DNA of 64,000 nucleotides, from the NCBI RefSeq assembly GCF_000284315.1, contig NC_017094.1:2263486-2327485 (forward strand), given 5' to 3'. Below are positions 24,589 to 33,085 of this stretch, one piece after another. A model generated the notes under the pieces. The model saw nothing but the letters and a program-made list of their open reading frames with translations. It had not been told where the DNA came from and searched no databases. Source of the stretch: Leptospirillum ferrooxidans C2-3. Lineage in GTDB: Bacteria > Nitrospirota > Leptospirillia > Leptospirillales > Leptospirillaceae. The translations under genes and the position numbers were made by a program. How positions within the stretch are numbered: position 1 is the first letter of the stretch; each line of letters opens with the position of its first letter.

Positions 24589-25476
24589 CTACTCATTCAA
24601 GTTCAGAGTATTCAGGTTATTCGTATGATGGGTTGAAAAATAAGGATGATAGCCCCGAATACGGCTTTTTTTGAAACAAGTCCGGGCGGCCTTGAGATTC
24701 GATAGGCTTCCGTAATCGAGCGTCATGACAACCAGATGCGGGTTGATCTTCAGCGCCCTCACCGCAAATTGGTTGTCCCGTTGACGGACCCATTTTTTCA
24801 CATACACATACCGCTTTTTACGGAAAGAATACTGCCTGCAGAAGTCCTCATAGAGCTCCCCTGAAACATCCGGAGCGATCTGTGGAAGGATCCCCAACCC
24901 CCGGTTCACGATAACAGGGTAAAGAGGGTAATATTTGTGTATCTTTCGAAGAAGTGTGATCAGTGCGATCTTCATCCCCTTGTACTTTTTGGGATGATGT
25001 TTTTCCAGAATGATCGGAGAATCGATCGTATCGAGAAAGATCCCGGAAAATCCCTTTTTTTGATATTCCGGAATAGCCTTGTACAGAATAAATTTCTGCC
25101 AGAGTGGATTCCTCACATCGACGATTCCGGTCTTCCAGTCGGGATTGGTTCCGACAACCAGGTTGTGTTTTTTCGCAAACGTCGCCTCTTCCCCATCCCC
25201 AACAACTTCTCCGACACTGAAATATCCGAACAAAAGTGTGTGCTCCAGTCTGGGAGGATTTTCCTCATAGGGAAGGATGACCAGAGAAAACTGGGACAGC
25301 TCCTTGGGTGAAGGCATCGGAGCCCAGAGCTTGATCCCGTAATTCTGTCCCGGCTTGAGGATCTCCCCTGAAAAGGCAAAAGAGGGAATGGCTCCTGAAA
25401 AAAACAACACAAAAGCAAACCATCCCACAAGAAGTCCTGTCCCTGAGAATTGTCCCTGACTTCCCAAATATTTCAT
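24589..25476 (-). CDS. GH114-like secreted glycosidase (endo-alpha-1,4-polygalactosaminidase type)
   Basis: ATG 25476 follows CGGAGGGAG at eight bases and gives a 295-residue protein with a signal peptide (LLVGWFAFVLFFSGAIPSFA). The mature part has the TIM-barrel blocks of the GH114/TM1410 group: FGYFSVGEV, GTNPDWKTGIVDVRNPLWQK, GFSGIFLDTIDSP and SGELYEDFC. This family includes the hydrolase domain of PelA, which cuts galactosamine-rich polysaccharide. In an EPS locus that makes galacto-amino-sugar precursors, a trimming or release role outside the inner membrane is plausible. Longer readings from TTG 25551 lack a good ribosome binding site. It lies 76 bases after the next gene, in one operon. 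Confidence 0.8.
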   Translation of the reverse strand: MKYLGSQGQFSGTGLLVGWFAFVLFFSGAIPSFAFSGEILKPGQNYGIKLWAPMPSPKELSQFSLVILPYEENPPRLEHTLLFGYFSVGEVVGDGEEATFAKKHNLVVGTNPDWKTGIVDVRNPLWQKFILYKAIPEYQKKGFSGIFLDTIDSPIILEKHHPKKYKGMKIALITLLRKIHKYYPLYPVIVNRGLGILPQIAPDVSGELYEDFCRQYSFRKKRYVYVKKWVRQRDNQFAVRALKINPHLVVMTLDYGSLSNLKAARTCFKKSRIRGYHPYFSTHHTNNLNTLNLNE

Positions 25477-25552
25477 CCATTTCTCCCTCCGGACGATCAA
25501 CAGCACTTTCGCCATTCTTATGCGCTTATCATTCATTTTGAAGAAACCCAAT

Positions 25553-26440
25553 CTAATCTTTCTGTGAGTGGGCAGCCGGAGGGTTCAATCTCCCTAACGC
25601 CTTCACGAGTTCTCCCCAGAAGACACCTTCATCGGGACCCGATTTTCGATACTGGGCCGACAGGGCGGCAAAATCGACAACGGGACGATCCAGAAGATCT
25701 TCCTCATGACGATTGTTGATCGTCATCGCAATTCCCAGACGGGTTATCGCTGCTCTTTCTTTCTGGTAGACGAGGAGATATTTCTTCCGGGTGGAAGCGT
25801 CCGACAGACCTTCCGTCCTTGAAAGCAAATTCCAGCGGATGGACAGGATCCTGTCGGCAAAGAAAACGGCGCTGGAAAGATCCACTTTTATTGAGGGGAT
25901 TTCAACAACATTCCTTTCCATAAGCCCTTTTTTCTGACTGGAAGACAATATCCCCTGAAGAGACTTCATCGACGATAGAAAAATTCTCCCTTCTTCACCT
26001 TCGATTGCCCCGATCTGTTCATTGAGACGCTCAAGCGCTGCCACATCCACAGAAGTCGTTACCACCTGGGCCTCGAATCGCTGGATCAAAGACAGATCCA
26101 GTGCATCCTTTTCAATAAGGCTGTCTCTCGCATGAACAAGAAGACGCACGATCCTCTTCTTCTGGGAGTCCGTCAGGGGAGGGGCGTCAAGACGAAAATA
26201 CCGTTTTGCATGTTCTTTCAGGATGCAGAGGAATCGATTTCCGGGCGTCACGGTCATCGGATTTTCCCGTTCCCCTCCCTGGACACCCACAAAGCCGCGG
26301 GTCTGAAAGGGAACCACCCACCGCGATAGAGAAGAAGCTTCATCCCATGTCATGGGAGAGTCTGCCCATGACGAGCCTGTCAATATCATCGAAGAAAAAA
26401 AGACAAACCCGAAAGAAAAAAGAACTGCAAACTTCCTCAT
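25553..26440 (-). CDS. Exported protein of unknown function with two LTxxQ-like motifs
   Basis: ATG 26440 has AAGGAG upstream and gives a 295-residue protein with a signal peptide (FAVLFSFGFVFFSSMILTG, cleavage near SWA). The mature protein is highly helical. LTDSQKKRIVRLL and LSSSQKKGLMERN resemble the two LTxxQ motifs of CpxP/Spy-type periplasmic chaperones, with about 90 residues of helix between them. That similarity is short and should be treated as a hint. It lies upstream of, and in line with, the GH114-like gene. The frame extends upstream to 26575 without a ribosome binding site. Confidence 0.65.
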   Translation of the reverse strand: MRKFAVLFSFGFVFFSSMILTGSSWADSPMTWDEASSLSRWVVPFQTRGFVGVQGGERENPMTVTPGNRFLCILKEHAKRYFRLDAPPLTDSQKKRIVRLLVHARDSLIEKDALDLSLIQRFEAQVVTTSVDVAALERLNEQIGAIEGEEGRIFLSSMKSLQGILSSSQKKGLMERNVVEIPSIKVDLSSAVFFADRILSIRWNLLSRTEGLSDASTRKKYLLVYQKERAAITRLGIAMTINNRHEEDLLDRPVVDFAALSAQYRKSGPDEGVFWGELVKALGRLNPPAAHSQKD

Positions 26441-26787
26441 CTTTAATTTCTCCTTCACAAGTATAGATGAACTAAAAAAACTAAAAAGATAATCATAATC
26501 CCTTTTTAAATAGACGATCACCATCTTTACTTTGAAAAGCCCATCTCTTATAGTATGGTCGTTTTCATAAATCATCTCTTTTTATTTTTGATTTCAACAA
26601 AAATCATAATCTCCAGTAATAGGAATCCCCTTTTTCAGAAGAAAAGTCAAAAAGTCTTCCTTATGACAAAAAGACTCAAGCTCCGGGGAAGCCAATCAGA
26701 AAGATCATCAATTAGTGATGTATGTTTGAAAGGATTAAAACGAGAGATTAGCTGAAAATACCCACCAACCAGGAAAGAACCAAACAA
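26441..26787. other. Divergent AT-rich control region
   Basis: This non-coding region lies between the exported-protein operon (minus) and the lipoprotein gene (plus). It is AT-rich, and I saw no clear sigma-54 match on either strand. Several short AT-rich stretches could serve as -10 elements. Confidence 0.4.
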
Positions 26788-28200
26788 ATGAAAACGACCA
26801 TAGCCCAATACCTGTCCCGAGCGGTTTTTCTTTTGTCACTGGCACTCCTACAAAGCTGTGGGGGTTCAGGCGGCGGTGGATCCTCCTCTCCTCCAGGCAT
26901 TCTGTTCTATGCCTTGACGGAAGATTCAAGCGGTAATGGCTCTATCGTCGAAAATGCCATCTCCCCATCGGGACAGCTCTATTCATTGGCACCCTCCCCC
27001 ATCTCGACAGGGGGAACAAACCCCGTGGTCTTTCTCCTCGATCCCAATGCCTCTCTCGCCTTTGCCTTAAACAGCAATTCGTCACCCAGTTCCTTCCAGA
27101 ACGGTTTAATCGAATCCTACAACACCTCGACCGCCCAGTCGACAACAGGAATTACATCAACTTCCTATACCCGGACGGGCACCAACCCCACCAGCATGGC
27201 CGTTGATCCTGGAGGGAACTATCTGGTCGTTGCCAACCATGGAAGTGGAACAACAAATAGTTCAACTGGCGATGTCGAGATTTTCGGGATCGGATCAAAT
27301 GGCGCTCTTTCCGGACCGACAATTCTATCATCACTACCACAAAACTCTTGTCCGAACCCCGATAAAATCGTCTTCCCTCCATCGGGATCAAACGGCACCA
27401 CCTCCGATACGTTTTATGTCGTCTGCTCATCTCCGGAGTTGATCTCAAGCAGTCCTCCTACCCCAGCGCTTTACAGATGCCAGATTTCAGGGAGTTGTTC
27501 TACCAATCTTCTTTCATCCTTCCCCAATAGTAACGCCATCTCCAACATGGAGTTTGCCTCCAATGGAACAGCCTTTCTTCCAGGCGAAACCTACTCTTCT
27601 TCTTCTTCTTCTTACAATGCCTTTCTCATTACCTGTAATGGAACACCCCTGAGCTCTTGCACCAGCCCCACTCCTATATCATCAGCAACAGACACCGCCC
27701 CTGCCGGAGATTTTGCTATCTATAACGGATCCCCCCCGACGGCTTTTATCGGCAACTATAGTACCAGCGTCAGCGGTACTAGCACCGTACTCACCAACCC
27801 AGGGGTTTTCTTCTCCTGTGCAGCTAGTTCTTGCTCTAACCTCTCCTATCCCTCTTCTTCTGGCGACCCAACCTATCTTGCCACAGGCCCCGGACAAGCC
27901 AATCTTTATATCGTTTCCACGCCGGATCCTCTTCCAACAGATACTTCGAATATTTCAAACTCACCTTCCGGCTCCATTTACTACTGCTCTCTTCCAACAG
28001 CTTCAGCTTGCACTCAAACAGGAACAACCTCAAATTACCCCGTTGGCATCACGTTCGACCCGTCGGGGAAATTTGCCTTTGTTCCCACATGGTCCGGTAC
28101 GATCTCGATCTTTCAGGTGGGATCAAACGGCGCGCTGACGCCTGCAGCAAGCCCCGTTGTCACAACAGGCAATCTGAACCTTCAGGTGGTCGTTCCGTAG
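26788..28200 (+). CDS. Lipoprotein with seven-bladed beta-propeller-like fold (lactonase-type)
   Basis: The 470-residue protein has a signal with lipobox LQSC (near residue 24) followed by GGSGGGG, so it is predicted to be lipid-anchored. The mature domain has repeating blocks such as PTSMAVDPGGNYLVVANHGS and GITFDPSGKFAFVPTWSG, with ISIFQVGSNGALT, which are the strand-loop units of the lactonase-type (YncE-like) beta-propeller. No catalytic residues are assigned. A run of serines (about residue 270) is encoded by a TCT/TTC microsatellite near 27597-27616. It resembles the other lipoprotein at 3.0-5.3 kb and the propeller-like PEP-CTERM protein at 31.8 kb. Confidence 0.8.
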   Translation: MKTTIAQYLSRAVFLLSLALLQSCGGSGGGGSSSPPGILFYALTEDSSGNGSIVENAISPSGQLYSLAPSPISTGGTNPVVFLLDPNASLAFALNSNSSPSSFQNGLIESYNTSTAQSTTGITSTSYTRTGTNPTSMAVDPGGNYLVVANHGSGTTNSSTGDVEIFGIGSNGALSGPTILSSLPQNSCPNPDKIVFPPSGSNGTTSDTFYVVCSSPELISSSPPTPALYRCQISGSCSTNLLSSFPNSNAISNMEFASNGTAFLPGETYSSSSSSYNAFLITCNGTPLSSCTSPTPISSATDTAPAGDFAIYNGSPPTAFIGNYSTSVSGTSTVLTNPGVFFSCAASSCSNLSYPSSSGDPTYLATGPGQANLYIVSTPDPLPTDTSNISNSPSGSIYYCSLPTASACTQTGTTSNYPVGITFDPSGKFAFVPTWSGTISIFQVGSNGALTPAASPVVTTGNLNLQVVVP

Positions 28201-28265
28201 AAGACCTCAGAAGCGAAGCTGGACAGGACCTTTCCAGAGTCCTATGAAAATGGCAGGTTAATGAA

Positions 28266-28304
28266 GAAAAATCCCAGGATCTTCTAGGACAGAAGATCCC
28301 GGGA
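28266..28304 (-). terminator. Terminator at the end of the ATP-grasp/phosphatase gene
   Basis: TCCCAGGATCTTCT and AGAAGATCCCGGGA form a 14-bp stem with one mismatch and a 5-base loop; on the minus strand it is followed by TTTTTC. The stem overlaps the stop codon of the fusion gene. Confidence 0.75.
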
Positions 28305-30014
28305 GAGATTCTGGCAGGACTCTTTCATGTGATGGATAATCTGGAGCATCTTTTCTTCCGGCTCGCCGTAAGGATCCGGGATATCGATATTCGACTCATG
28401 GGACCAGGCACCAAGGAAAACCGTCTTGACAAGAGCCGATGAGTCAAAATCCGATAACTCCCGATGATTTCCCCCATCCATGATCACCACAAGATCCGCC
28501 CAAGAAAGATCTTCTTCATTCACAAGAGACGACCTGTGACCTGACAGGTCGACCCCTTCTTTCTTCGCAAGACGGGCATACTCCCGGGGAGACTGCCTCA
28601 AGATTCTCGGAATAAACCCCGACGAACGAACCGCAAACCGGTCAGAAGGAAGAAGCTCCTTCAGACATGACTCCACAAGGGGACTCCTGCAGATATTTCC
28701 ATGGCATAGAACCAGGATATTCAGAGGTGTCCGGGATTTGCCAATCGACCTGAGCCGTTCCAGCGATTCCCGGCGAACGCCTTCATCCCTCGATTTTCCC
28801 GAGCGTTTCAGAAAACGCTTTCTCGCCATCCGAACGACCGTCGAACCCGTTCTTCCAAGCGTCCTCCCCATTTCAGAAAGAGTCGGAACCGGATCCGAGA
28901 GGAATAGATGATCCCAATGATCCTTCCCGGTCAGAAACCGGGAATACTCCAGAATCGTTTTTCCAAGAGGCTGGGTCTTTGTATAGGGATCATTCTTGTC
29001 CGCCAGAAGATTTCTCTTGAACCAGGCAAATTCCATGCTGAATCGCCGCGAATACACTCCCGCCCGATAAGGAGTCTGGGTCACTGGCTCACCCGAATAG
29101 GCCCGGACCAAGGAGAGCGGGAAGTCCACTCCGGATCGATAGGATAACGGAAGAGATCCCCAGAAACGGCCATTGACCTCCATCAGAGAATAGGCTGCCC
29201 CATCCATCTTGTATTCCACCATGGCAACGCCCGTCCAGCTGGCCGCCTTCACAAGGCGCCTGGCCGACTCAAAAAGGGCCGGAGGAGGCTCGATCGACAC
29301 CCGATAGGTCCCTCCCCCTCCCGTGAGGGGATATTCGTGCATCCTGCGATGGGCAAAAAACAGGAGAATATCCCCATCCCGGCACAAAAGTTCGATCCCA
29401 ACGCCGTCTCCCGGCTCATAACCCTGAATCAGAACATCCCCATAGACGGCCCAATCGGTCACCGCCTCGAACAACTCTTCCGGGTTTCTGACCAGACGGG
29501 CATCGAGATCGAAGCCGACATCTCCCATCCAGACCTTTGACTGTGATGTTTTCACATAATAGGGGAAAGAGACAAAATCCTCCGGATTCCATTTTCCGTC
29601 CTGAACAATCACTGTCTTCGGGACCGGAACTCCGCATTCGATCGCCAGCTGAAGGGTCTTCACCTTGTCGAAAAACAAGGAAAAAGTCTCATCCGGAGGA
29701 AGAATGACCCCCGGAAGAGGTCTCTCCTTTGCGATTTCACGAATGGGGTAGATCGTCAGATCCGACGCCGGAATCACATAATCAAAAGCTTCAGGACTCC
29801 AGATGTTCAGAAACCAGTCCTGAAACGCGCTTTTTTTCTTAAGGGGATCGGGATAGACAGAACGACCATGCAAATAACGGGAACGAAAAGCAAATGCATC
29901 CGGGGATTCTCCCGCCAAAGAGACTTTGTATCCCGCACGACCCAGACTCTGGACAATCGTAGTGGCAGCATTGCACGATGCATCGAGTACCAGAACCTTT
30001 TTTTGACCCGTCAT
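28284..30014 (-). CDS. ATP-grasp ligase fused to a low-molecular-weight tyrosine phosphatase
   Basis: The 576-residue protein has two domains. Residues 1-330 are an ATP-grasp enzyme: VLVLDASCNAATTIVQSLG at the N-terminus, VKTSQSK in the ATP lid, and VAMVEYKMDGAAYSLMEVNG with RFWGSLPL for metal binding. Residues 430-576 are an LMW-PTP: VLCHGNICRSP (Cys437 to Arg443) and general acid Asp547 in DIPDPYG. The catalytic set is complete in the phosphatase half. Such ATP-grasp proteins usually form carboxylate-amine bonds; no substrate can be named. The phosphatase half is a paralogue of the free protein at 12.0-12.6 kb. The fusion may couple a ligase step in surface-polymer synthesis to tyrosine-phosphate control; this is inference. 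Confidence 0.88.
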   Translation of the reverse strand: MTGQKKVLVLDASCNAATTIVQSLGRAGYKVSLAGESPDAFAFRSRYLHGRSVYPDPLKKKSAFQDWFLNIWSPEAFDYVIPASDLTIYPIREIAKERPLPGVILPPDETFSLFFDKVKTLQLAIECGVPVPKTVIVQDGKWNPEDFVSFPYYVKTSQSKVWMGDVGFDLDARLVRNPEELFEAVTDWAVYGDVLIQGYEPGDGVGIELLCRDGDILLFFAHRRMHEYPLTGGGGTYRVSIEPPPALFESARRLVKAASWTGVAMVEYKMDGAAYSLMEVNGRFWGSLPLSYRSGVDFPLSLVRAYSGEPVTQTPYRAGVYSRRFSMEFAWFKRNLLADKNDPYTKTQPLGKTILEYSRFLTGKDHWDHLFLSDPVPTLSEMGRTLGRTGSTVVRMARKRFLKRSGKSRDEGVRRESLERLRSIGKSRTPLNILVLCHGNICRSPLVESCLKELLPSDRFAVRSSGFIPRILRQSPREYARLAKKEGVDLSGHRSSLVNEEDLSWADLVVIMDGGNHRELSDFDSSALVKTVFLGAWSHESNIDIPDPYGEPEEKMLQIIHHMKESCQNLSRDLLS

Positions 30015-30283
30015 AGATTCCCCTCGGAGATTGCCGTTTAAAAGCTCATTAAATTGAACGTTTCCACTCTATTTCAGGGTCAACGGATCGACAATCACTG
30101 GGCCAGGAAAACACTCAGACCTGGGCAGTGAACAGCATGACCCCGGCACATTTCCATCGTATTTTAGCCATTTGAACACATTCGTTCGGACCCATCAGAG
30201 ATTATGCACAAACAGTTACTCATCATAATGAAGCGATTGCCAAAAAGAAACGCCCGAAAAACCCTCCAGTCCCCGGACACCCA

Positions 30284-31408
30284 TTATCCCGGCAACAAAT
30301 CATGGTACAGGCGGCGAAGATCCTCACGGCTTTTCTCATAAGAAAATGTTTCCAGAATCCGTTCACGTCCTCGTCTTCCCATCTGACGCCGGAGATCCGG
30401 ATTCCGGGCAAGGGTCAGCATGGCCTTCGCCATTTCTTCCGGATTTCCGGAAGGAACCAGAAGTCCCGTCTCCCCCTCTTTTACACATTCCGGATTTCCC
30501 CCGACACGGGTGGCAATCACAGGTAACCCCGCTGCCATCGCCTCAAGAATCGCATTCGAAAAACTCTCTGTTTTCGAACTCAAGAGAAAGACGTCGAAGG
30601 CCGGCAATATTCGCTCCACATCCGGACGGACTCCCAAGAATCGGACGGAATCCCCGAGAGAAAGTCGCTTGGCCTCCCCTTCAAGGAACCCCCTTTCCGG
30701 CCCGTCTCCAACTTGAAGAAAAAGAGCTTCCGGAAGAACATCCTTGACACGCCGAAAAGCCAAAAGCGCCACCTCGACAGCCTTGACTTTCCGGTGGCCG
30801 GCCACGATCCCGAATACGCATCGATCATCATCAATCCCAAGCGCTTTCCGGAGAGGGGTTCTGTCATCAGGTGGAGAGAATCGTTCCCCATCCATTCCGT
30901 TGTAAACCAGAACCATTTTATGACGGGGAATGTTCTCAATAGAGACCGCCGCATCAAGGGCCGCCTGGGAATTAGCCATGATCCTGTCGGCAAGTCGATT
31001 GATGACTTTCGTCTCAAATGAAGCGAGACGATCAGAACCCCTCATCCCGAAGTCGCCCATATCTCGCCTTGAAGTAATCACTCTGGTTCCGCAGATTTTT
31101 CCGGCAAGGGCCCCAAGAATATTAGGATTGGTCTGGAATGCGTGGACGATATCGATACGGTGATGGCGAATATAGCGAACGACCTTCCATAAAGCATGAA
31201 GGCCATCAGAACCATATAATTTTGAAAAGGGAGTGATTAGAACAGGAACTCCGATCCGGATCAGACCAGACTCGAAGACATCCCCACCCCGGAACGAGCA
31301 GACATGCGGAGTGACACCGAACGAAGGAGCAAACCGAGCCATTTCGGCCACATAACGCTGACTTCCCCCTGGTCCAAGATTGTCTATGACAAACAATACG
31401 GATGCCAT
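30284..31408 (-). CDS. Glycosyltransferase family 4
   Basis: The protein begins MASVLFVIDNLGPGGSQRYV, with the glycine loop of GT4 enzymes, and carries the donor-site block SFSNAILEAMAAGLPVIATR followed by VGGNPECV. GT4 enzymes transfer sugars from nucleotide donors with retention of configuration, typically in EPS and LPS assembly at the cytoplasmic face. ATG 31408 lies close to AAGGAG; an ATG at 31426 is in frame but lies on the other side of that ribosome binding site. It stands 269 bases from the fusion gene and shares its strand. Confidence 0.88.
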   Translation of the reverse strand: MASVLFVIDNLGPGGSQRYVAEMARFAPSFGVTPHVCSFRGGDVFESGLIRIGVPVLITPFSKLYGSDGLHALWKVVRYIRHHRIDIVHAFQTNPNILGALAGKICGTRVITSRRDMGDFGMRGSDRLASFETKVINRLADRIMANSQAALDAAVSIENIPRHKMVLVYNGMDGERFSPPDDRTPLRKALGIDDDRCVFGIVAGHRKVKAVEVALLAFRRVKDVLPEALFLQVGDGPERGFLEGEAKRLSLGDSVRFLGVRPDVERILPAFDVFLLSSKTESFSNAILEAMAAGLPVIATRVGGNPECVKEGETGLLVPSGNPEEMAKAMLTLARNPDLRRQMGRRGRERILETFSYEKSREDLRRLYHDLLPG

Positions 31409-31724
31409 AAGCTCCTTCCAATGCAAACAGCATTCTTTCAGGGCTTCTAGAGAGTTTCAAAAAATAACTAATAATCACCCAAGAGGGGGGAATTTCCATA
31501 CGAGGCCACATCCATTACCCAAGCAACCCAATTCTAGAATGATGATCCAAGTCAAAAAAGAATTCAAACCCAAAAATAATCATTTTTTTTTATTACCCAA
31601 TAAAACATATGATCAAAAACAATCTGTCAACATTGCGGACAACTGTCAGGTTATTTTACACAACAATAAGGGCATGCCACCAAAAAAATTTCCACAAGTA
31701 GTAATATAAAAAAGAAAAAAATTT

Positions 31725-31740
31725 AGGCATACCTTTTGCT
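31725..31740 (+). promoter_or_regulatory. Sigma-54 (-24/-12) promoter of the second PEP-CTERM gene
   Basis: AGGCATACCTTTTGCT has GG and GC at the exact -24/-12 spacing and differs from TGGCAC-N5-TTGCW at two positions (first base and sixth base). Transcription would start about 90 bases before GTG 31843. It lies in an AT-rich 434-base region (31409-31842) with no other recognised content. Confidence 0.6.
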
Positions 31741-31842
31741 TAACCTTCACCGAAAGCAATTCTTAATATTTTCTGAAATTGTTCTTCCCTCATACTTGAT
31801 CGACTAACTTATCTGGACATCAACCCTATAAGGAGACCATTC

Positions 31843-32847
31843 GTGGAACTTTTCAGCAAAAGAACTTCCCATAAAATGAACTCGCTCTTCTCCATTGCCA
31901 TTGCGGGAGCGATTCTCTCTTCCCCCGTCATTGCACAAGCGACCATTATTGACTGGAGCAACCAGACACTGGGACAAATCGACGCCTATAATACCGTAAC
32001 CCAAACAAACACAGTCGTCGATGCCAACGCAAACACCCCGGACAGCCTGATATTTGCAAACAACGGCAACAGCATCATCTATACCTCCAATCCAAACAGT
32101 GGATCCAATCTGTATATCTACAACATCCAGAACAAAACCAATAATATTCTTGCTTCAGGGACTGCTCTCGGCAATTCGACCTCTCTCCGGGATCTCTCCT
32201 TGACCCCAAGCGGGAATTCCGTTCTCGTTTCATCAACATCTGGCGGGGAAGTCTACAAAGTCAATCTAACGACTCAGGCAGTCACCCTTTTAACCACCGG
32301 AACCAGACCTCAGGGCATCGTATTTACACCCTCCGGGAACCTGTTTCTAAATCTTGGCTCAGGAATCGATCAAATCAATTACCCATCCGGAACAGTCGCC
32401 AACACGAACACCAACTACGGCTCCCTTGACGGTCTGACCTACGACCCGACCACTGGATATCTGTATGCCACCACTGGCATCAAAGGAACAAATCCCAGCA
32501 ATACAATTATACAGATCAATCCAACCACTCTGGCCGAATCACTGATCACTATCTCCGGTAGCAATGTTCCAACGAGCCTTCACCTCGACGGAATCGAAGC
32601 CACTTCAAATGGCAACCTCATTATCGCAAACTACGATAACAGCCTACTAGAATATTTCACTGCCACAAATACAGCCACCACACTGGCCGCGACTCCCGGA
32701 ATAGACGATGTTGCACCACTGGTCGGAGGCGGATCCGCCGATCCTTCAGCCACCCCGGAACCCGGCACATTTGCCCTTTTCGGAACAGGCATTCTCGTAA
32801 TGGCACTGTTTTCCCTCTATTCCCGCAGAAAAGCCGAATCCTGTTAG
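31843..32847 (+). CDS. PEP-CTERM protein with beta-propeller-like repeats
   Basis: GTG 31843 follows ATAAGGAGA at seven bases, the same leader as the other PEP-CTERM gene. The 334-residue product has a signal peptide (LFSIAIAGAILSSPVIAQA), a mature domain of propeller-type repeats (NTPDSLIFANNGNSIIYTS, LRDLSLTPSGNSVLVSS, GIVFTPSGNLFLN, LDGLTYDPTTGYLYAT) and a sorting tail: TPEPGTFALFGTG, a hydrophobic helix, then SRRKAESC. It ends in a cysteine, which is unusual for the tail. It is an exosortase substrate and likely surface-exposed or matrix protein. Confidence 0.9.
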   Translation: MELFSKRTSHKMNSLFSIAIAGAILSSPVIAQATIIDWSNQTLGQIDAYNTVTQTNTVVDANANTPDSLIFANNGNSIIYTSNPNSGSNLYIYNIQNKTNNILASGTALGNSTSLRDLSLTPSGNSVLVSSTSGGEVYKVNLTTQAVTLLTTGTRPQGIVFTPSGNLFLNLGSGIDQINYPSGTVANTNTNYGSLDGLTYDPTTGYLYATTGIKGTNPSNTIIQINPTTLAESLITISGSNVPTSLHLDGIEATSNGNLIIANYDNSLLEYFTATNTATTLAATPGIDDVAPLVGGGSADPSATPEPGTFALFGTGILVMALFSLYSRRKAESC

Positions 32848-32874
32848 CCATATTCATTACAAAAAAATCTCTTT

Positions 32875-32910
32875 CCGGATCCCTGTGCTAGTTCAGGGAT
32901 CCGGTTTTTT
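32875..32910 (+). terminator. Rho-independent terminator of the second PEP-CTERM gene
   Basis: CCGGATCCCTG and CAGGGATCCGG form an 11-bp perfect stem around an 8-base loop, directly followed by six T. Confidence 0.95.
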
Positions 32911-33085
32911 CGGGTTAAACGCTGCATGGCAAACGAATCCCTTCCCGGATGATTAATCTGTCCATCTTTTCCTTCCACTGCCTCGCACCACCGATAAAGA
33001 GCCCTTAATTCAAAATCAATATCATGATTGACAGTTTCTTTCGAAAAAGACAGACTGTAAAAAAGATTGACAGGAGGCAAAGTCG

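Noticed and set aside
30088-30108. Sigma-54-like pattern on the minus strand before the GT4 gene (TGGCCC-N5-TTGT)
   Set aside because: The invariant GC at -12 is GT, and a second consensus base is also lost.
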